Part shown: positions 48,171 through 58,745 of the stretch, piece by piece
How the letters are laid out: every line of letters starts with the position of its first letter
Position numbering within the stretch: the first letter of the stretch is position 1
Assembly: GCF_014633365.1 (NCBI RefSeq)
Contig: NC_068338.1
Span: forward strand, 49,673,716 to 49,737,715
Source of the DNA: Diospyros lotus
Taxonomy: Eukaryota > Streptophyta > Magnoliopsida > Ericales > Ebenaceae
Reading direction: 5' to 3'
DNA length: 64,000 bases
Made by a program: the position numbers and the translations under genes
Notes under the pieces: generated by a model
What the model was told of the DNA's origin: nothing
Database searches by the model: none
What the model saw: only the letters and a program-made list of their open reading frames with translations

Positions 48171-49437
48171 ATTTTTTTATAATAAAATATTAAATACATT
48201 TTTTTTAGTGTGTGAGTTTATTTTTTTTTGTTACAGGAGGATCAGTGAAACAAATTACCTCTACTTTTTTTTTTAAATAGCTCCAAACAAATAGTCCCTT
48301 CCATCTCAGACCAATTTTTTAAATAGCTTCACAACAAATCACTCTCACTCTCATTCTATTTTTATACAGTCAAAAAATTTCAACAGATAGCAAAGTCATT
48401 TTATAAGCAATAATAAATAATTATTTCATGAAAGCAATTAAAGTAATACACACATATACATTCATCACAATTTTTTTAAATACAAGATAGAATATTATAC
48501 TCCCTTAAAAATGTGCAAAAAAAAAAAAACATAAAATCTTTTACTATATTACACATAGATGTTAAAACAATCACTTTCTTTTTAGAATCACACAACAAAT
48601 ATATTACATTTGAATGATACATTTTTTTATAATAAAATGTTAAACTGTTATACAAAGTTGTATTTAATAAAATTGTACGGTCGGACAACCTGTTTTTTCA
48701 ATTCTACAATTCTGCCTAGGCAACCGCCTAGGGTCCATGCCTATTTTAAGCCACCAGGCGAGCCCATGCCCATTTCAATTTTCAAAATTTAATTTAATTA
48801 ACAAAATAAAATTAATTAAAAATAATAAAAATTAAAAAAAGTTAGGAGGCATGCCTATTTCAAACCATTGTAAATTTATAATTAATCTCAATCTCCCACA
48901 TTTCTTTTATGAATAATTAATCTTATAAGCATCATTATAATTTTTAATTAATCTTAATCTCTCACATTCCTTTATTAATAATTAATCTCATTTTCATGCG
49001 TATGAGAGTAGCATTTATCCCCTCACAACTATTTCATGTATTTTTAATTAATCTCAATCTCCCTCTTAGAGTAGCATTTATCCCCTCACAATTATTCCAT
49101 GTATTTTTAATTAATCTCAATCTCCCTCTTGTATGATTATATCACAACTATTTTCATGTACCTGGCAGTAGTCGTGACTCCATCGTCTTACTCAATTCCA
49201 CTTCTTCTCAATTTTTTATCTATCCATTGTCATTGCATTTGCCATCAATTTACACAAGCATAGGTCCTCAATTCAATACATTTCATAATTATGCATTCTC
49301 TTCAATAATTCTATTTTTGTCCTTATTATCCCGATTTATTAGGTATATCTATTTAAAGTGAAATATTATGAATTTTATATAATATTTTTTTTATTTATAT
49401 TAATTTTAATTTTAAATATAGTTGTAGGGGACTCCCC
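48171..49437. other. AT-rich spacer with local duplications
   Basis: 48700-48860 has GCCTAGG/CCGCCTAGGG words typical of decayed hAT-like plant MITEs. 49007-49130 holds two tandem copies of a roughly 62-bp unit (AGTAGCATTTATCCCCTCAC). TTAATTAATCTCAATCTCCC recurs about five times from 48880 to 49130. No gene supported. Confidence 0.5.
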
Positions 49438-49619
49438 CGAGTGCGATTTTGTTCACCCCTTTAACGGGGGTGAATATCACCCTCACACTTTTTGTGAGGG
49501 TGAGAAAAGCAACAGAACGGAATGCAGTGGGATAATTGTCGTTCCGTTGTTTTTTCACCCTCACACTTGTGTGAGGGTGATATTCACCCCGTTAAAGGGG
49601 GTGAACAAAATCGCACTCG
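49438..49619. mobile_element. Foldback MITE (182 bp)
   Basis: The arms CGAGTGCGATTTTGTTCACC and its exact complement at the other end extend, with small interruptions, to about 80 bp each around a short centre. Flanks carry an 8-bp duplication GACTCCCC (49430-49437 and 49620-49627). The superfamily is undecided; hAT- or Mutator-like by duplication length. Confidence 0.8.
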
Positions 49620-49639
49620 GACTCCCCCTAAAATCTCAT

Positions 49640-49830
49640 GGCTGGCCCTGATTTGCGCTTAGATGGTGACATCTACTAGACCCTGGGACCCGGGCAAAGT
49701 ATCTCAGCGGTCGGCTATGGCATTATAAATATGGGCAGCCTCACGTTTCATGATTCATTTGAGTGAATTTTGTGAATTAAAAAATTTTGAGAAGGCTTAG
49801 TCATATATATATATATATATATGTGACCAA
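49640..49830 (+). promoter_or_regulatory. TZF promoter-like fragment
   Basis: GCATTATAAATATGGGCAGCCTCAC at about 49720-49745 (TATA at 49724-49732) and the following AAAAATTTTGAG then TATATATAT order match the core promoter and leader of TZF gene 1 (5385-5490). No coding sequence follows. It is probably a promoter fragment of a lost TZF copy. Confidence 0.4.
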
Positions 49831-50475
49831 AAGGCCAAAATACTATTAAATCTATGTTTAAAAGATATATAATTACGTTGTAATGAAATATATTTTGAAA
49901 TATTAATCGAATAGTGTTTTACATCACAAGCAAAGTTCTGAAAAATTGAAGTGGGATATCTGATCAGTTGAGTTGGGTTGAAAGAGAAAGAGATTTAGGG
50001 CTAGAACAAGATTAATTTTTATAAAAATAAAATAAATATATCGATTAAAATTTTGGTATAAAATTTTTTAAAAAAATAAAATTTATATGTCACGTAAGAC
50101 ATAATAAATTTAAAAGTGTATTAAGTAACTTTAAAATAATGTCAAATACTTTTAAGAATAATTACCAAAAAATAAAAACAGAAGGAGGAGAGTATCAAAA
50201 AACAGAATCGCAGATCGATGCACACCCCTCAAAATAACAACTCTTAGTAATTGCAAGAATGAAACCATGATCTGAGACCTCACTATACCTACCTGCCTTT
50301 TCACTTTTCATATATACTAAAACTCTTATCGAAACCATTTTCCAGACCTGAAATTAAAATACAAATACAAACACAAGCACCAAGACAGCAATAACTCTAC
50401 TGGAAACCCACGTACGTACCCAACGGCCCCACCCGCCGGAAAGCAGTGGACCTGCTTGCAGCTTGAACGCTCGAT
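49831..50475. other. Spacer downstream of the oleosin
   Basis: AT-rich sequence and then the presumed oleosin 3' UTR on the minus strand. Nothing else is recognisable. Confidence 0.5.
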
Positions 50476-50901
50476 TCAAGTTTGAGAACCGGCGGTCAGG
50501 TGGTGCTGCCCAAACTGCTCGGCCTTCTCCTTCATCTCGCGAGCCTTGCCGGCGAGCTTCAACCTCGCCTGCTCCATCTTATCCGCGCCGGGCGGGTGCT
50601 TCCCCGTCAGATACCCGTAGATCCACGTCATCACGCTCAGCCCAGCCACCCCAAACCCGCCGGAGGCCACCAGCCCAGCCGACAGAAGACCCGCCGTTAT
50701 CGCCGCCGGCACCAGAACCGGGCTGAATATGATCAGAAGAGGGGTGGCCAGAGCCAGCGCTATCACGGTTCCGGCGAGCGTCAGGGCAGAGAGAACAAGC
50801 AGCGACCCACCGGCTGTGACGGCGGTCGCAGCCTTTACCATCTGGTGAGACCTTGCCTGCGGTTGCTGTTGCGGTTGCTGCTGATAGCGGTGCTCAGCCA
50901 T
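50476..50901 (-). CDS. Oleosin, low-molecular-weight (L) type
   Basis: A 141-residue intronless oleosin, the structural protein that coats seed oil bodies and keeps them small. Residues 1-22 are a polar, Gln-rich N-terminus. About 23-94 are the long hydrophobic hairpin, with the diagnostic proline knot P54-X5-S60-P61-X3-P65 ([13 protein letters not shown]) at its turn. From about 95 a C-terminal amphipathic segment follows ([20 protein letters not shown], then [14 protein letters not shown]). The 18-residue insertion of H-type oleosins is absent. The start is the ATG complementing 50899-50901; the reading frame is complete. GC content is much higher than in its surroundings, as is usual for this family. 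It is the only clearly intact gene in the right half of the window. Confidence 0.97.
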   Translation of the reverse strand: MAEHRYQQQPQQQPQARSHQMVKAATAVTAGGSLLVLSALTLAGTVIALALATPLLIIFSPVLVPAAITAGLLSAGLVASGGFGVAGLSVMTWIYGYLTGKHPPGADKMEQARLKLAGKAREMKEKAEQFGQHHLTAGSQT

Positions 50902-51150
50902 TGATCACAGATCACAGAGAAATTTGGTTTCAGGCAGGAATTTGGGATGGGATTGAAGATGAATGACGAGGGGAGTAAATGCGTGTATATATATATATAT
51001 ATACGGCGGTGGCGGCCGGGAGAGATGTGGCACGTGTTGGCGGGAAGGGAGTCTCGTGTTTCTTCAATCGTCATGCATCGGCTGCATGTCACCAAGCGGC
51101 TCGGTTTCGCGCCACGTCGTCTTTTGTGGGTCCGAAGCAGTTTCATAACC
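50902..51150 (-). promoter_or_regulatory. Oleosin promoter with G-box and RY motifs
   Basis: Upstream on the minus strand are a TATA-rich run (complement of about 50984-51003), CACGTG at 51031-51036 (within ACACGTGCC on the minus strand), and RY motifs CATGCAT at 51072-51078 and TGCATG at 51083-51088. This combination is the classic seed-maturation arrangement recognised by bZIP and B3 (ABI3/FUS3/LEC2) factors. The binding is inferred from family knowledge. Confidence 0.75.
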
Positions 51151-51479
51151 AGGCTGGCGCTCTAGGCTCGGTCATGGAGACGTGGTCCTGTGCGGCCGCG
51201 AGCATTGGATTTATTATAGTCCTCCATTTTCAGAGTAGTTCGCAGGTCCAATCAACATGTGGTAGACGTATATTGAAGCTAAGAGATTTGACCCGTGCAA
51301 CTAATAAAAACAACTTAAAAATTTTAATAATAGGTTATATTTAGAGATTTGTGAAGCACCTTAAATTAAAGTAAATTAAATATACATTAAAATATACCTT
51401 AAAAACCAATGGAGAATTAAGTAGATAAAAGATCTAAACTAGCTTTTTCCAGAGAAATGAAACAAGTAAATAAGAAGAA
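51151..51479. other. Spacer upstream of the oleosin
   Basis: No gene or repeat recognised; more AT-rich from about 51290 towards the LINE 3' end. Confidence 0.4.
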
Positions 51480-52297
51480 CAACATATTCAGTTTTTATCC
51501 TATTATGTAAAGTCGGTTATATAAATTTTAGATTTTCATATATTTATATCTTTTGTCATATTTTCATTTAGAACCATATACTTTATATCAAATTTTAATA
51601 TCTTTTTCAAAAATTTTTTGATTTTGCCTTTACTTTTTTTTTTGACTAATTGTTCAATTTCATCAACTTTTCTTACAAGAACGTCTTTTGGTTTTCTTCT
51701 TACATGACCAAATCATCTTAGTCTAGTCTCTTTTATCTTCTTCTCGATTGACACTATTCCTACTTTATTATGAATAACCTCATTTCTAATTTTATCTTTT
51801 ATTATATGACCGCACATCCATCTTAACATTCTCATCTCTGCTATGCTTGTCTTTTGCTCATGTTGGTATTTAACTGTCTAATATTCTGAGCCATACAATA
51901 AAACTGGTCTTATAACTGTCCTATAGAATTTTTCTTTCAGTTTTAATGGGATTTTACTATCACATAACATCTCGATTTATTTCTCCATTTTAGCCAACTT
52001 GCCTTAATTCTATGCCTAACATTCTTGTGAATTTCTCCATCTTTTTGAATCATTAATCCCAAATATTGAAAATGGTATTTTCTTTGTATGATTTGGTCTT
52101 CCAATTTTATTATAACATTTTCCACTCTTGTATTCTTGTTAAATTTACATTCAATATATTCTATTTTCTTTCTAGTTAATTTAAATCTCTTAAATTCTAA
52201 ATTGTTTCTCCATAACTCAAACTTAGTGTTCACTTTCTCTTTTGTTTCATCCACCAACACTATGTCATCTGCAAATAACATACACCATGACACCTCT
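51480..52297 (-). mobile_element. RTE-like LINE, RT C-terminal part and 3' end (decayed)
   Basis: Minus-strand frame 51943-52293 contains the reverse transcriptase catalytic motif FADDIVLVDE followed by an RT thumb/connection-type region. Further minus-strand coding-like sequence to about 51530 carries LLYGSEY and AEMRMLRWMCGH words typical of plant RTE-type LINEs. Several frameshifts and stops are present. The 3' terminus near 51480 is approximate. The motif sits directly at the CACTA insertion point (52298). Confidence 0.85.
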
Positions 52298-54604
52298 CAC
52301 TACAAGAAAAATGTATTTTAGCGACGGAATTATTCTGTCGATAATTTTTTTATATATTTTTTAAATTTAGCGACGGAATTTTCTTTGCTAAAAAATAAAA
52401 AATTAAATAAAAAAGTTAAAATTTAGCGATGGGCTCAACCCCATCGCTAAAAAATAAAAAAAATTAAATAAAAGAAATAAAATTTAGCGATGGGATCAAC
52501 CCGTCGCTAAAAAATAAAAAAATTAAATAAAATAATTCAAATCTTAACTCTGTCGCTAAAAAATAAAATAAAAATCTAAACAAAATAATTTAAATTTAGC
52601 GACGGGAAAAACCTCATCTCTAAAAAATAAAAAAAAATTAATTAATTAAAATTTAGCGACTGGATCAACTTGTTGCTAAAAAATTAAAAAAAAAAATTAA
52701 TTAGTTAAAATTTAGCGACGGGACCAATCCTGTCTCTAAAAAAAATAAAAATAAATTAAATTTAGTGACGGGCTCAAACCTATCGCTAAAAAATAAAAAA
52801 AAATTAAATAAAAGAATTAAAACTTAGCGACGAGATCAACCCGTCACTAAAAAAAAAAAAATAAAATAAAATAATTCAAATTTAGCGATGGGCTCAACCC
52901 CGTCGCTAAAAAATAAAAAAATTTAAATTAATTAACATTTAGCAACGGGGTCAACCCGTCGCTAAAAAATTAAAAAAAAATAAATTAATTAAAATTTAGC
53001 GACAGGGTCAATCCCATCACTAAAAACTAAAAATAAATAAATAAAAAAATAAAATTTAGCGACGGGAAGAACCCCCTTGCTAAAAGATAAAAAAAAAATT
53101 AATTAAAATATAGCGACGGGGAAAATCTCGTGGCTAAAAAAAAAACAAAAATAAAATAAAATTTAGCGCCAGAACCAACCCGTTATTAGAAATAAAAAAA
53201 TTAAAAAATTAAAATTTTGCGACGGGGTTAATCCCGTCACTAAAAAATAAATAAATAAATAAATTAATTAATTAAAATTTAGCGACGGCAGAATCCAATC
53301 GCTAAAATATATAAAAAAAATTAAATAAAAAAATTTAAATTTAGCGATGGGTGCTTTTGTATCTAAAAACTAAAAATAAAAAAATAAAAAAAATCAAAAT
53401 ATTGTGACGGGGTCACCCGTCGCTAAAAAAATAAAAAAATAAGTAAAAATTAAAAATTTTACATTTAAATATATCATAATAATTTTTACTAACATTAATA
53501 TTGGTAAAAATTAAATTAATAATTTTTAAAAATATTATAAATTAAAATTAAAATAAAAACTAAATTTTTATTGCTAATATAATAATTAATAAAGTTTTAT
53601 TGGAATTAATAATGAAATAAATTTAAAATTAATATAAATCCCTTTACTAACATTAATATTAAAATTATTATTATTAAATAAATTTAAGAAATTTTGGTGT
53701 ATAAATATAATTCTGAAATATTTGAAGAGAATACTATAAATATAGTTTATATATAACAGTAAACAAGAAGGCTTTCATATCAGGTGACTCGCGCGCGAAA
53801 TTTGGTCATGAGAGGTTGGGGGTTCGAATTTGGTGAAAAACTTAAGAATAATAGCTGGGGGAGTAATATCCAACGTTGCCACGTGGTGAGCAGAGGTGCA
53901 GCCACGTGGCTCACAGAGGGAAGTCGGGGTTTGGCAAGCGTTGAATTTTGAATTTTGGGATTGAATTTAGCGACGAAATTAGCGACGCGATTAGCCCCGT
54001 CGCTAAAAAATAAAAAAAATTAAAATTTAGCGACGGGCTTAATCCCGTCGCTAAAAATAATTTTTTAAAAATAAATTTAAATTAAATAATTCAAATTTAG
54101 CGACGGGTCAACCCTGTCACTAAATCTGTTGCTAATTAGCAACGAGTACAACCTCCGTCGCTGATTCCGTCACTAAAAAATACCCATTGCTAAATTTCAG
54201 CGATGCCATTTTTAGTGACGGAAAGGTACCCGTCACTAAATTCGTCGCTGATAAATTTAGCGACGAATTTTGATGTTTTAGTGATGGAATTTTTCGTTGC
54301 TAAGACGCTAATTTTTCGTCGCTAAAACGCTAAAAATAATATTTTTAAAAATAAAATTTAATTAAATAATTAAAATTTAGCGATGGGTCAACCCCGTCGC
54401 TAAATCTGTTGCTAATCAGCAATGGGTACAACCCCCATCGCTGATTCCGTCACTAAAAAAATACCCGTCGCTAAATTTCAGCGACGCCATTTTTAGTGAC
54501 GGAAAGGTACCCGTCACTAAATTCGTCACTAATAAATTTAGCGACGAATTTTGATGTTTTAGTGATGGAATTTTTCGTCGTTAAAACGCTGATTTTTTGT
54601 AGTG
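52298..54604. mobile_element. Non-autonomous CACTA (En/Spm) element
   Basis: The ends CACTACAAGAAAAA and TTTTTTGTAGTG are classic CACTA termini. The 3-bp target duplication TCT is at 52295-52297 and 54605-54607. The 2307-bp interior has no transposase. It consists largely of the array of TTTAGCGACGG hairpins (52310-53430 and 53960-54580), with an AT-rich middle (53450-53760) and a unique insert 53770-53950. It lies inside LINE RT coding sequence. Confidence 0.93.
52310..53430. repeat. Array of TTAGCGACGG inverted-repeat units
   Basis: About 18 units of roughly 55-65 bp. Each reads ATTTAGCGACGGG, a short spacer, then CCCGTCGCTAAAAAATAAA, so each unit is itself a small palindrome. Units have diverged independently, mainly at CG positions. 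A second set at 53960-54580 includes a duplicated block of about 280 bp (starting near 54080 and 54370). Confidence 0.85.
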
Positions 54605-54711
54605 TCTGTCTGAATAGGTTTCGTGAGTTCATCAATTACTAAAGCAAATAAGTATGGACTCAGTATAGAACTTTGATGCAGTCTCATTGTAATTTTAAAT
54701 GGTTCAGTATC
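54605..54711 (-). mobile_element. RTE-like LINE fragment (RT palm segment)
   Basis: Minus-strand translation reads through LSPYLFALVIDELT-type residues, the RT segment just before the FADD motif. It is bounded by the CACTA element on one side and the 673-bp insertion on the other. Confidence 0.85.
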
Positions 54712-55384
54712 TGTTGACGTTTGATTTCAGTTGACCGTGATTCGTTTTGGGCTGCGGTGAATGAGTCCGAAATGCCAAGAAGAAGAAAACAAAGATCCTA
54801 GATATGAATCAAGATAAGCAATTTTCACGTGGTTCGGCTAGAACGATGCCTACTCCACAATCGCACTCTGATTATTCTTTCAGAGTGTCGGTGTTTGATT
54901 ATTCTCCTTGTCCCCTTCATGATATCTCTGACTCCTATTTATAATGAGGGGCCTTTATTATTTGGATAACATATAGAAATATAAAGATGATATAATGGGG
55001 GACAGACAATCATTATCATCTGTACAAAATCGGGAGTGAGATTCTCATTAAGAGGAGCACGAGTTGTTGTAGAAATAGTAAGTAGACCTTACCTCTGACT
55101 TCTCAGCAGCTTTTCTATTTATGCGAGCTGGAGGTTTTAGGCCAGCGATCTGGATGGTCCAGCAAACTGAGGATTTTACTGAGAGCACGTTAGTCGATCG
55201 CTGAGAGCTCGCTGGGGGCTTTTGTCGGAAGCTCGCAAGGAGCTCGCTTTATGAGTTTCGGATTTCGATGGTGTATGGGCTTTCTTTGACGAGGTCGCAT
55301 GGACCTTCTAGGCTCTGGGCGATTGGGTCGGCCCATTGGGCTGAGTCTAGCCCATAAGGAGTGATGCGGGAAATGTGTATAATA
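54712..55384 (-). mobile_element. Probable solo LTR (673 bp) in the LINE
   Basis: The 5-bp target duplication GTATC is perfect at 54707-54711 and 55385-55389. Removing the insert restores LINE coding in frame. It begins TGTTGACG and ends TATAATA; a TG...CA end would need one C-to-T change. A minus-strand TATA box (TATAAATAGG, complement of 54934-54943) fits an LTR promoter. The 69-residue minus frame across its edge is not a gene. No second LTR seen. Confidence 0.7.
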
Positions 55385-55554
55385 GTATCCTTTCTGCATG
55401 TTCTGATCCTCATCTCTGCATCGTGATATATGTTCTTAAGGGTTTGTATATAGACTATTTGAACTCATTTCTTCTCTAAAACACTCCATAATACTTCTCT
55501 AGGGACCCTACCATAGGTTTTTTCTAGATCTATAAACACCATATGCAGGTCTTT
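55385..55554 (-). mobile_element. RTE-like LINE fragment (RT fingers/palm)
   Basis: Minus-strand translation includes HMVFIDLEKTYGRVPREVLW, the conserved first RT aspartate region, with at least one internal stop. It lies between the 673-bp insertion and the TRIM. Confidence 0.88.
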
Positions 55555-56193
55555 TGTAACATCCCGCTCGAGCGATTGGAAGAACCGGAACAACTTACCC
55601 TGATGGGCCTACGCGAACTTCCCAGGGGGGTCACCCATCCCTGGATTACCCCAGGTCAAGCACGCTTAACTTGGGAGTTCTTTGCCAACATTCAGCCCAA
55701 AAGGTATCCAGCTGGTGTTGTTTCATTTCTTACACTATCCTCGATATATACTAACTTCTCTGGGCTCTCGGGGTATTACATTCTCCCCCCCTTGAGCACA
55801 TGACGTCCCCGTCATGCGACCTTACAACCGGTCCCAGACCTTCTCCCCTTGGGGGCTGCCATCCTAGAAGCCTGCCAGAAGCCGCTCCTTGTACATGCCC
55901 TCAAGCCCCGGCGCCACTCCCCGCCCTTATTGGACCGCCTTCACCAAGGGTCGGCTCTGATACCACTTGTAACATCCCGCTCGAGCGATAGGAAGAATCG
56001 GAACAACTTACCCTGATGGGCCTACGCGAACTTCCCAGGGGGGTCACCCATCCCTGGATTACCCCAGGTCAAGCACGCTTAACTTGGGAGTTCTTTGCCA
56101 ACATTTAGCCCAAAAGGTATCTAGCTGATGTTGTTTCATTTCTTACACTATCCTCGATATATACTAACTTCTCTGGGCTCTCGGGGTATTACA
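55555..56193 (-). mobile_element. Complete TRIM retrotransposon (639 bp)
   Basis: Two 226-bp LTRs (55555-55780 and 55968-56193) differ at only a few positions. They flank a 187-bp internal region with no coding capacity. Ends are TGTAACATCC and GGGTATTACA. The target duplication TCTTT is perfect at 55550-55554 and 56194-56198. On the minus strand the PBS (TGGTATCAGAGCC, 55953-55965) follows the 5' LTR, and a purine tract (AAGGGGGGGAGAA, about 55781-55793) abuts the 3' LTR. All cis signals for a parasitic element mobilised by another retrotransposon are present. Confidence 0.93.
55953..55965 (-). promoter_or_regulatory. TRIM primer binding site
   Basis: Minus-strand TGGTATCAGAGCC lies two bases from the LTR; the same tRNA-iMet type as the Gypsy element at 610-622. 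Confidence 0.85.
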
Positions 56194-56950
56194 TCTTTCT
56201 AATGATTTCGATACCTTTTCATTAGCCGCCTCAATAGATATATAGCTTCCATTGTTGACTTACTAGGCATGAAACTAAACTGATTTTTCGAGACGTCTGT
56301 TTCTTTTCTGAGCTTCTGTTCTATTACTCTCTCCCAGAGTTTCATGGTATGGTTCATTAACTTAATTGCTTTGTAATTTTCATAGTTTTGAACATCTCCT
56401 ATGTTCTTGTATATAGAAACCAAAGTACTCTTCCTTCATTTATCTGGCATCTTTTTTGATTTAAGGATCGCGTTAAATAATTTCGTTAGCCAAGATATGC
56501 CCTCTTCTCCTATGTATTTTCATACTTCTATTGATATATTATCTGGTCTCACAGTCTTATGATTTTTCATCTTTTTTAATGTTTGCCTTATTTCTTTTGA
56601 ACTTATGTGTCGATAAAATATATAACTCACATTCCTTTCGGAGTTACTAAAATGTCTTAACCTAACTCTTGTGTTCCCACTATCATTGAATAATTTTGTG
56701 AAATACTCTTTCCATCTCTCTTTAATAGCTCCCTTATTCACTAATATATTTTGATTCACATCTTTTATGCGTTTCACTTGGTTTAAATCATTTATTTTTC
56801 TTTCTCTTGCTTTAGCTAATTTATATATATTCCTTTCTCTATATTTTGTATCAAGTAATTTATATAGATTCTCATATGTTTTTGACTTTATTTTACTAAT
56901 AGTTTTTTTTGTTGTCTTTTTGTTTCTTTATAAATTTTAAGGTTTTCTTC
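56194..56950 (-). mobile_element. RTE-like LINE fragment (RT N-terminal part)
   Basis: Minus-strand frames 56199-56423 (NHTMKLWERVIEQKLR, then NQFSFMPSKSTMEAIYLLRR) and 56520-56777 (KGAIKERWKEYFTKLFNDS) match the region before and at the start of the RT domain of plant RTE-type LINEs. Coding-like sequence continues to about 56940 (YRERNIYKLAKARERK). The endonuclease domain is not found, so the element is 5' truncated or its upstream part is unrecognisable. Confidence 0.88.
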
Positions 56951-57164
56951 GTTGTTGCACTTATATACAATTTTATAGCAAATGAAACAAGTAGTAATGA
57001 GGAAATTAATTTAGTTATCGAACACTTGAAAAACACAATCAAGTTAAATGTCCATAACTTGCAAATATATGCCACCAAATTAAACTGTATATTTGCTAGT
57101 TTTATCATATTATTATTCTTTCACCCTCACATTGTAATTAACTCTTAAGATCGTCCCAAACTCA

Positions 57165-57392
57165 TCAAGATATAGACATTTGCTCTCGATCGAGCCTTTG
57201 AATGGGTGCTGGAAAATCATACCAATTGATCGATGATAACATGGATGATTTTGTGCTGAACTGAGTGAATAGATGAGTGAGCAACAAATTTACATCTGTT
57301 TCGTTGCATAATAAGCCGTTTAATCTTTTAAGCAGATGAGACAATTTTTGAATATTATTTTGAACTGACCCCAACACACAATGGAGGTTCAA
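57165..57392 (-). other. Unrecognised 75-codon open frame
   Basis: Minus-strand frame with ordinary amino-acid composition (NWYDFPAPIQRLDREQ near its end), unlike the AT-rich noise around it. It is directly upstream, on the same strand, of nothing identifiable and adjoins the TZF fragment at 57424. It could be an exon fragment of an unknown gene captured here. No domain recognised. Confidence 0.25.
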
Positions 57393-57423
57393 TGTTCAGT
57401 TGGGTGCCGCTAGTTAAATATAT

Positions 57424-57622
57424 ATTTGATTGTTGCTAGGACCAATGCTGTACACCCCTTGCCGTTCGATCACTAATTCCCCTGATGGTCAAGCCGCTTA
57501 AGTCGCCCAAAAGTTTGGGTTATTGTTAACCCAGCAGAAGTAGCCTCACTCGGCTTCACCCCCCCAGACCACGCCAAGGCTTCTCTGTGGCGGCACCATC
57601 TTTTTCCTAGTGTTGGTTCGCC
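57424..57622 (-). pseudogene. RR-TZF gene 3' fragment, inverted
   Basis: The complement follows the tail of TZF gene 2 from GTGAACCATCACAGCGG (14320s) through AGATGGTGCCGCCAC, GACTTAAGCGGCTTGACC and CGAACGGCAAGGGGTGTA to the CAATCAAAT block (about 14512). Zinc fingers and stop codon are missing. Indels break the frame. It shows that TZF copies also existed in the opposite orientation to the right of the oleosin. Confidence 0.8.
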
Positions 57623-57748
57623 TAATTAATTTGTATATATATGGTTTTGTCCGGATTGAGGCTTCTCATTTTGCAAGCGTTTAAGAAGAGTTGTATTTAT
57701 ATACAATTTCTCTTTATATTTTCTTTCAAAGAAACCATTTTTCACAAG

Positions 57749-58745
57749 GGCTATTAGCACCAAAAATTTAATTTTTTTCTCGTTTTTGCGATTTTATTAA
57801 AAAAATTTAATTTTGACAATAAGATTTTGATTTAATCAATTTGTTGCAATTTTATCCACGATCCGAGTCCAATTCGAGAGGCGTCCAAGACTTGCTGATC
57901 TGGCATGCCACATGTCATTTTAAAACATTTTGAGTGAGTTCCACATGCACATATATAAAAAAATAAAAAATAAAATAATGTTATATATATATATATATGT
58001 GTGTGTGTGTATGTTATAGATATATTTAAAAAAGGAAGGTAAGCGGAGAATGGGGACGACGAAGCTAGAGGACAATGATGACGACAGGCAACGATGTTGG
58101 GCTAGAGATGGTGTTGGAGGCAGATCTGAAAAAAGGTCGAATCTAAAAGCTTGATGGTCAATCGTTGATGTCAATGGGGTTGGCTTAAGCGATCGACAGT
58201 GAGACAATCAACAAAGCACGTCATCTATTGATAAGAACAAAGGGTTGTCGGTCGCTTTCTGTGAGGTACGTGGTCTTGAGCATGAGAAAGCCTAGATCAG
58301 TGGTTGGTCTAGCTTCCAAGTCGGTCGTCATCACCGTGAGCAGGAGGAAGGCCAAATTGATTGTCGCCTCCAACTTCCAAATTAGTAGTCACTGTCGCCA
58401 TTCACTATCGTAGTCATTGTCATCGCCGTCCTTCTTCGTCACCGTCCTCTACCTGCCTAGTTCCTTTTCTCCGTGCACATAGATATACATAACATATATA
58501 TATATATATTTAACATCATTTTATTTTTTATTTTTTTCACATGTGTACGCTCACTCAAAATGTTTTAAAATGTCAAGTGTCATGCCATGTCAACGGATTC
58601 GGATTGTGGATAAAATTGCAATCAATTGATCAAATCGAGATTTTATTGCAAAAAATTAAACTTTTGAATAAAATTGTAGAAATGCGAAAAGAGCTAAAAG
58701 TTTACATGTACGCGAAAGTTTACCTTATAAATTTGTCATACCTTT
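57749..58745. mobile_element. Non-autonomous element with ~200-bp TIRs
   Basis: 57770-57990 and the complement of 58500-58730 share TTTTAAAACATTTTGAGTGA, GCAATTTTATCCAC and adjoining sequence over about 200 bp, including a TATATA run at each inner edge. The interior (58010-58490) has GACGACGA-type and CGTCGCC words but no transposase. The form suggests a Mutator-like element; exact ends and target duplication are unresolved. Confidence 0.65.

Noticed and set aside
50482..51344. Plus-strand frames opposite and upstream of the oleosin
   Set aside because: Shadows of the GC-rich oleosin gene and its promoter.
52310..53430. CRISPR-like array
   Set aside because: Units are diverged palindromes without unique spacers, in a plant CACTA element.
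53790..53850. tRNA gene or nested SINE inside the CACTA element
   Set aside because: A box B-like GGTTCGAATTT is present, but no credible cloverleaf, box A or flanking duplication was found.
57165..57392. Confident gene call for the 75-codon frame
   Set aside because: Composition is protein-like but there is no splice context, homology recognised or conserved copy; kept only as a low-confidence entry.
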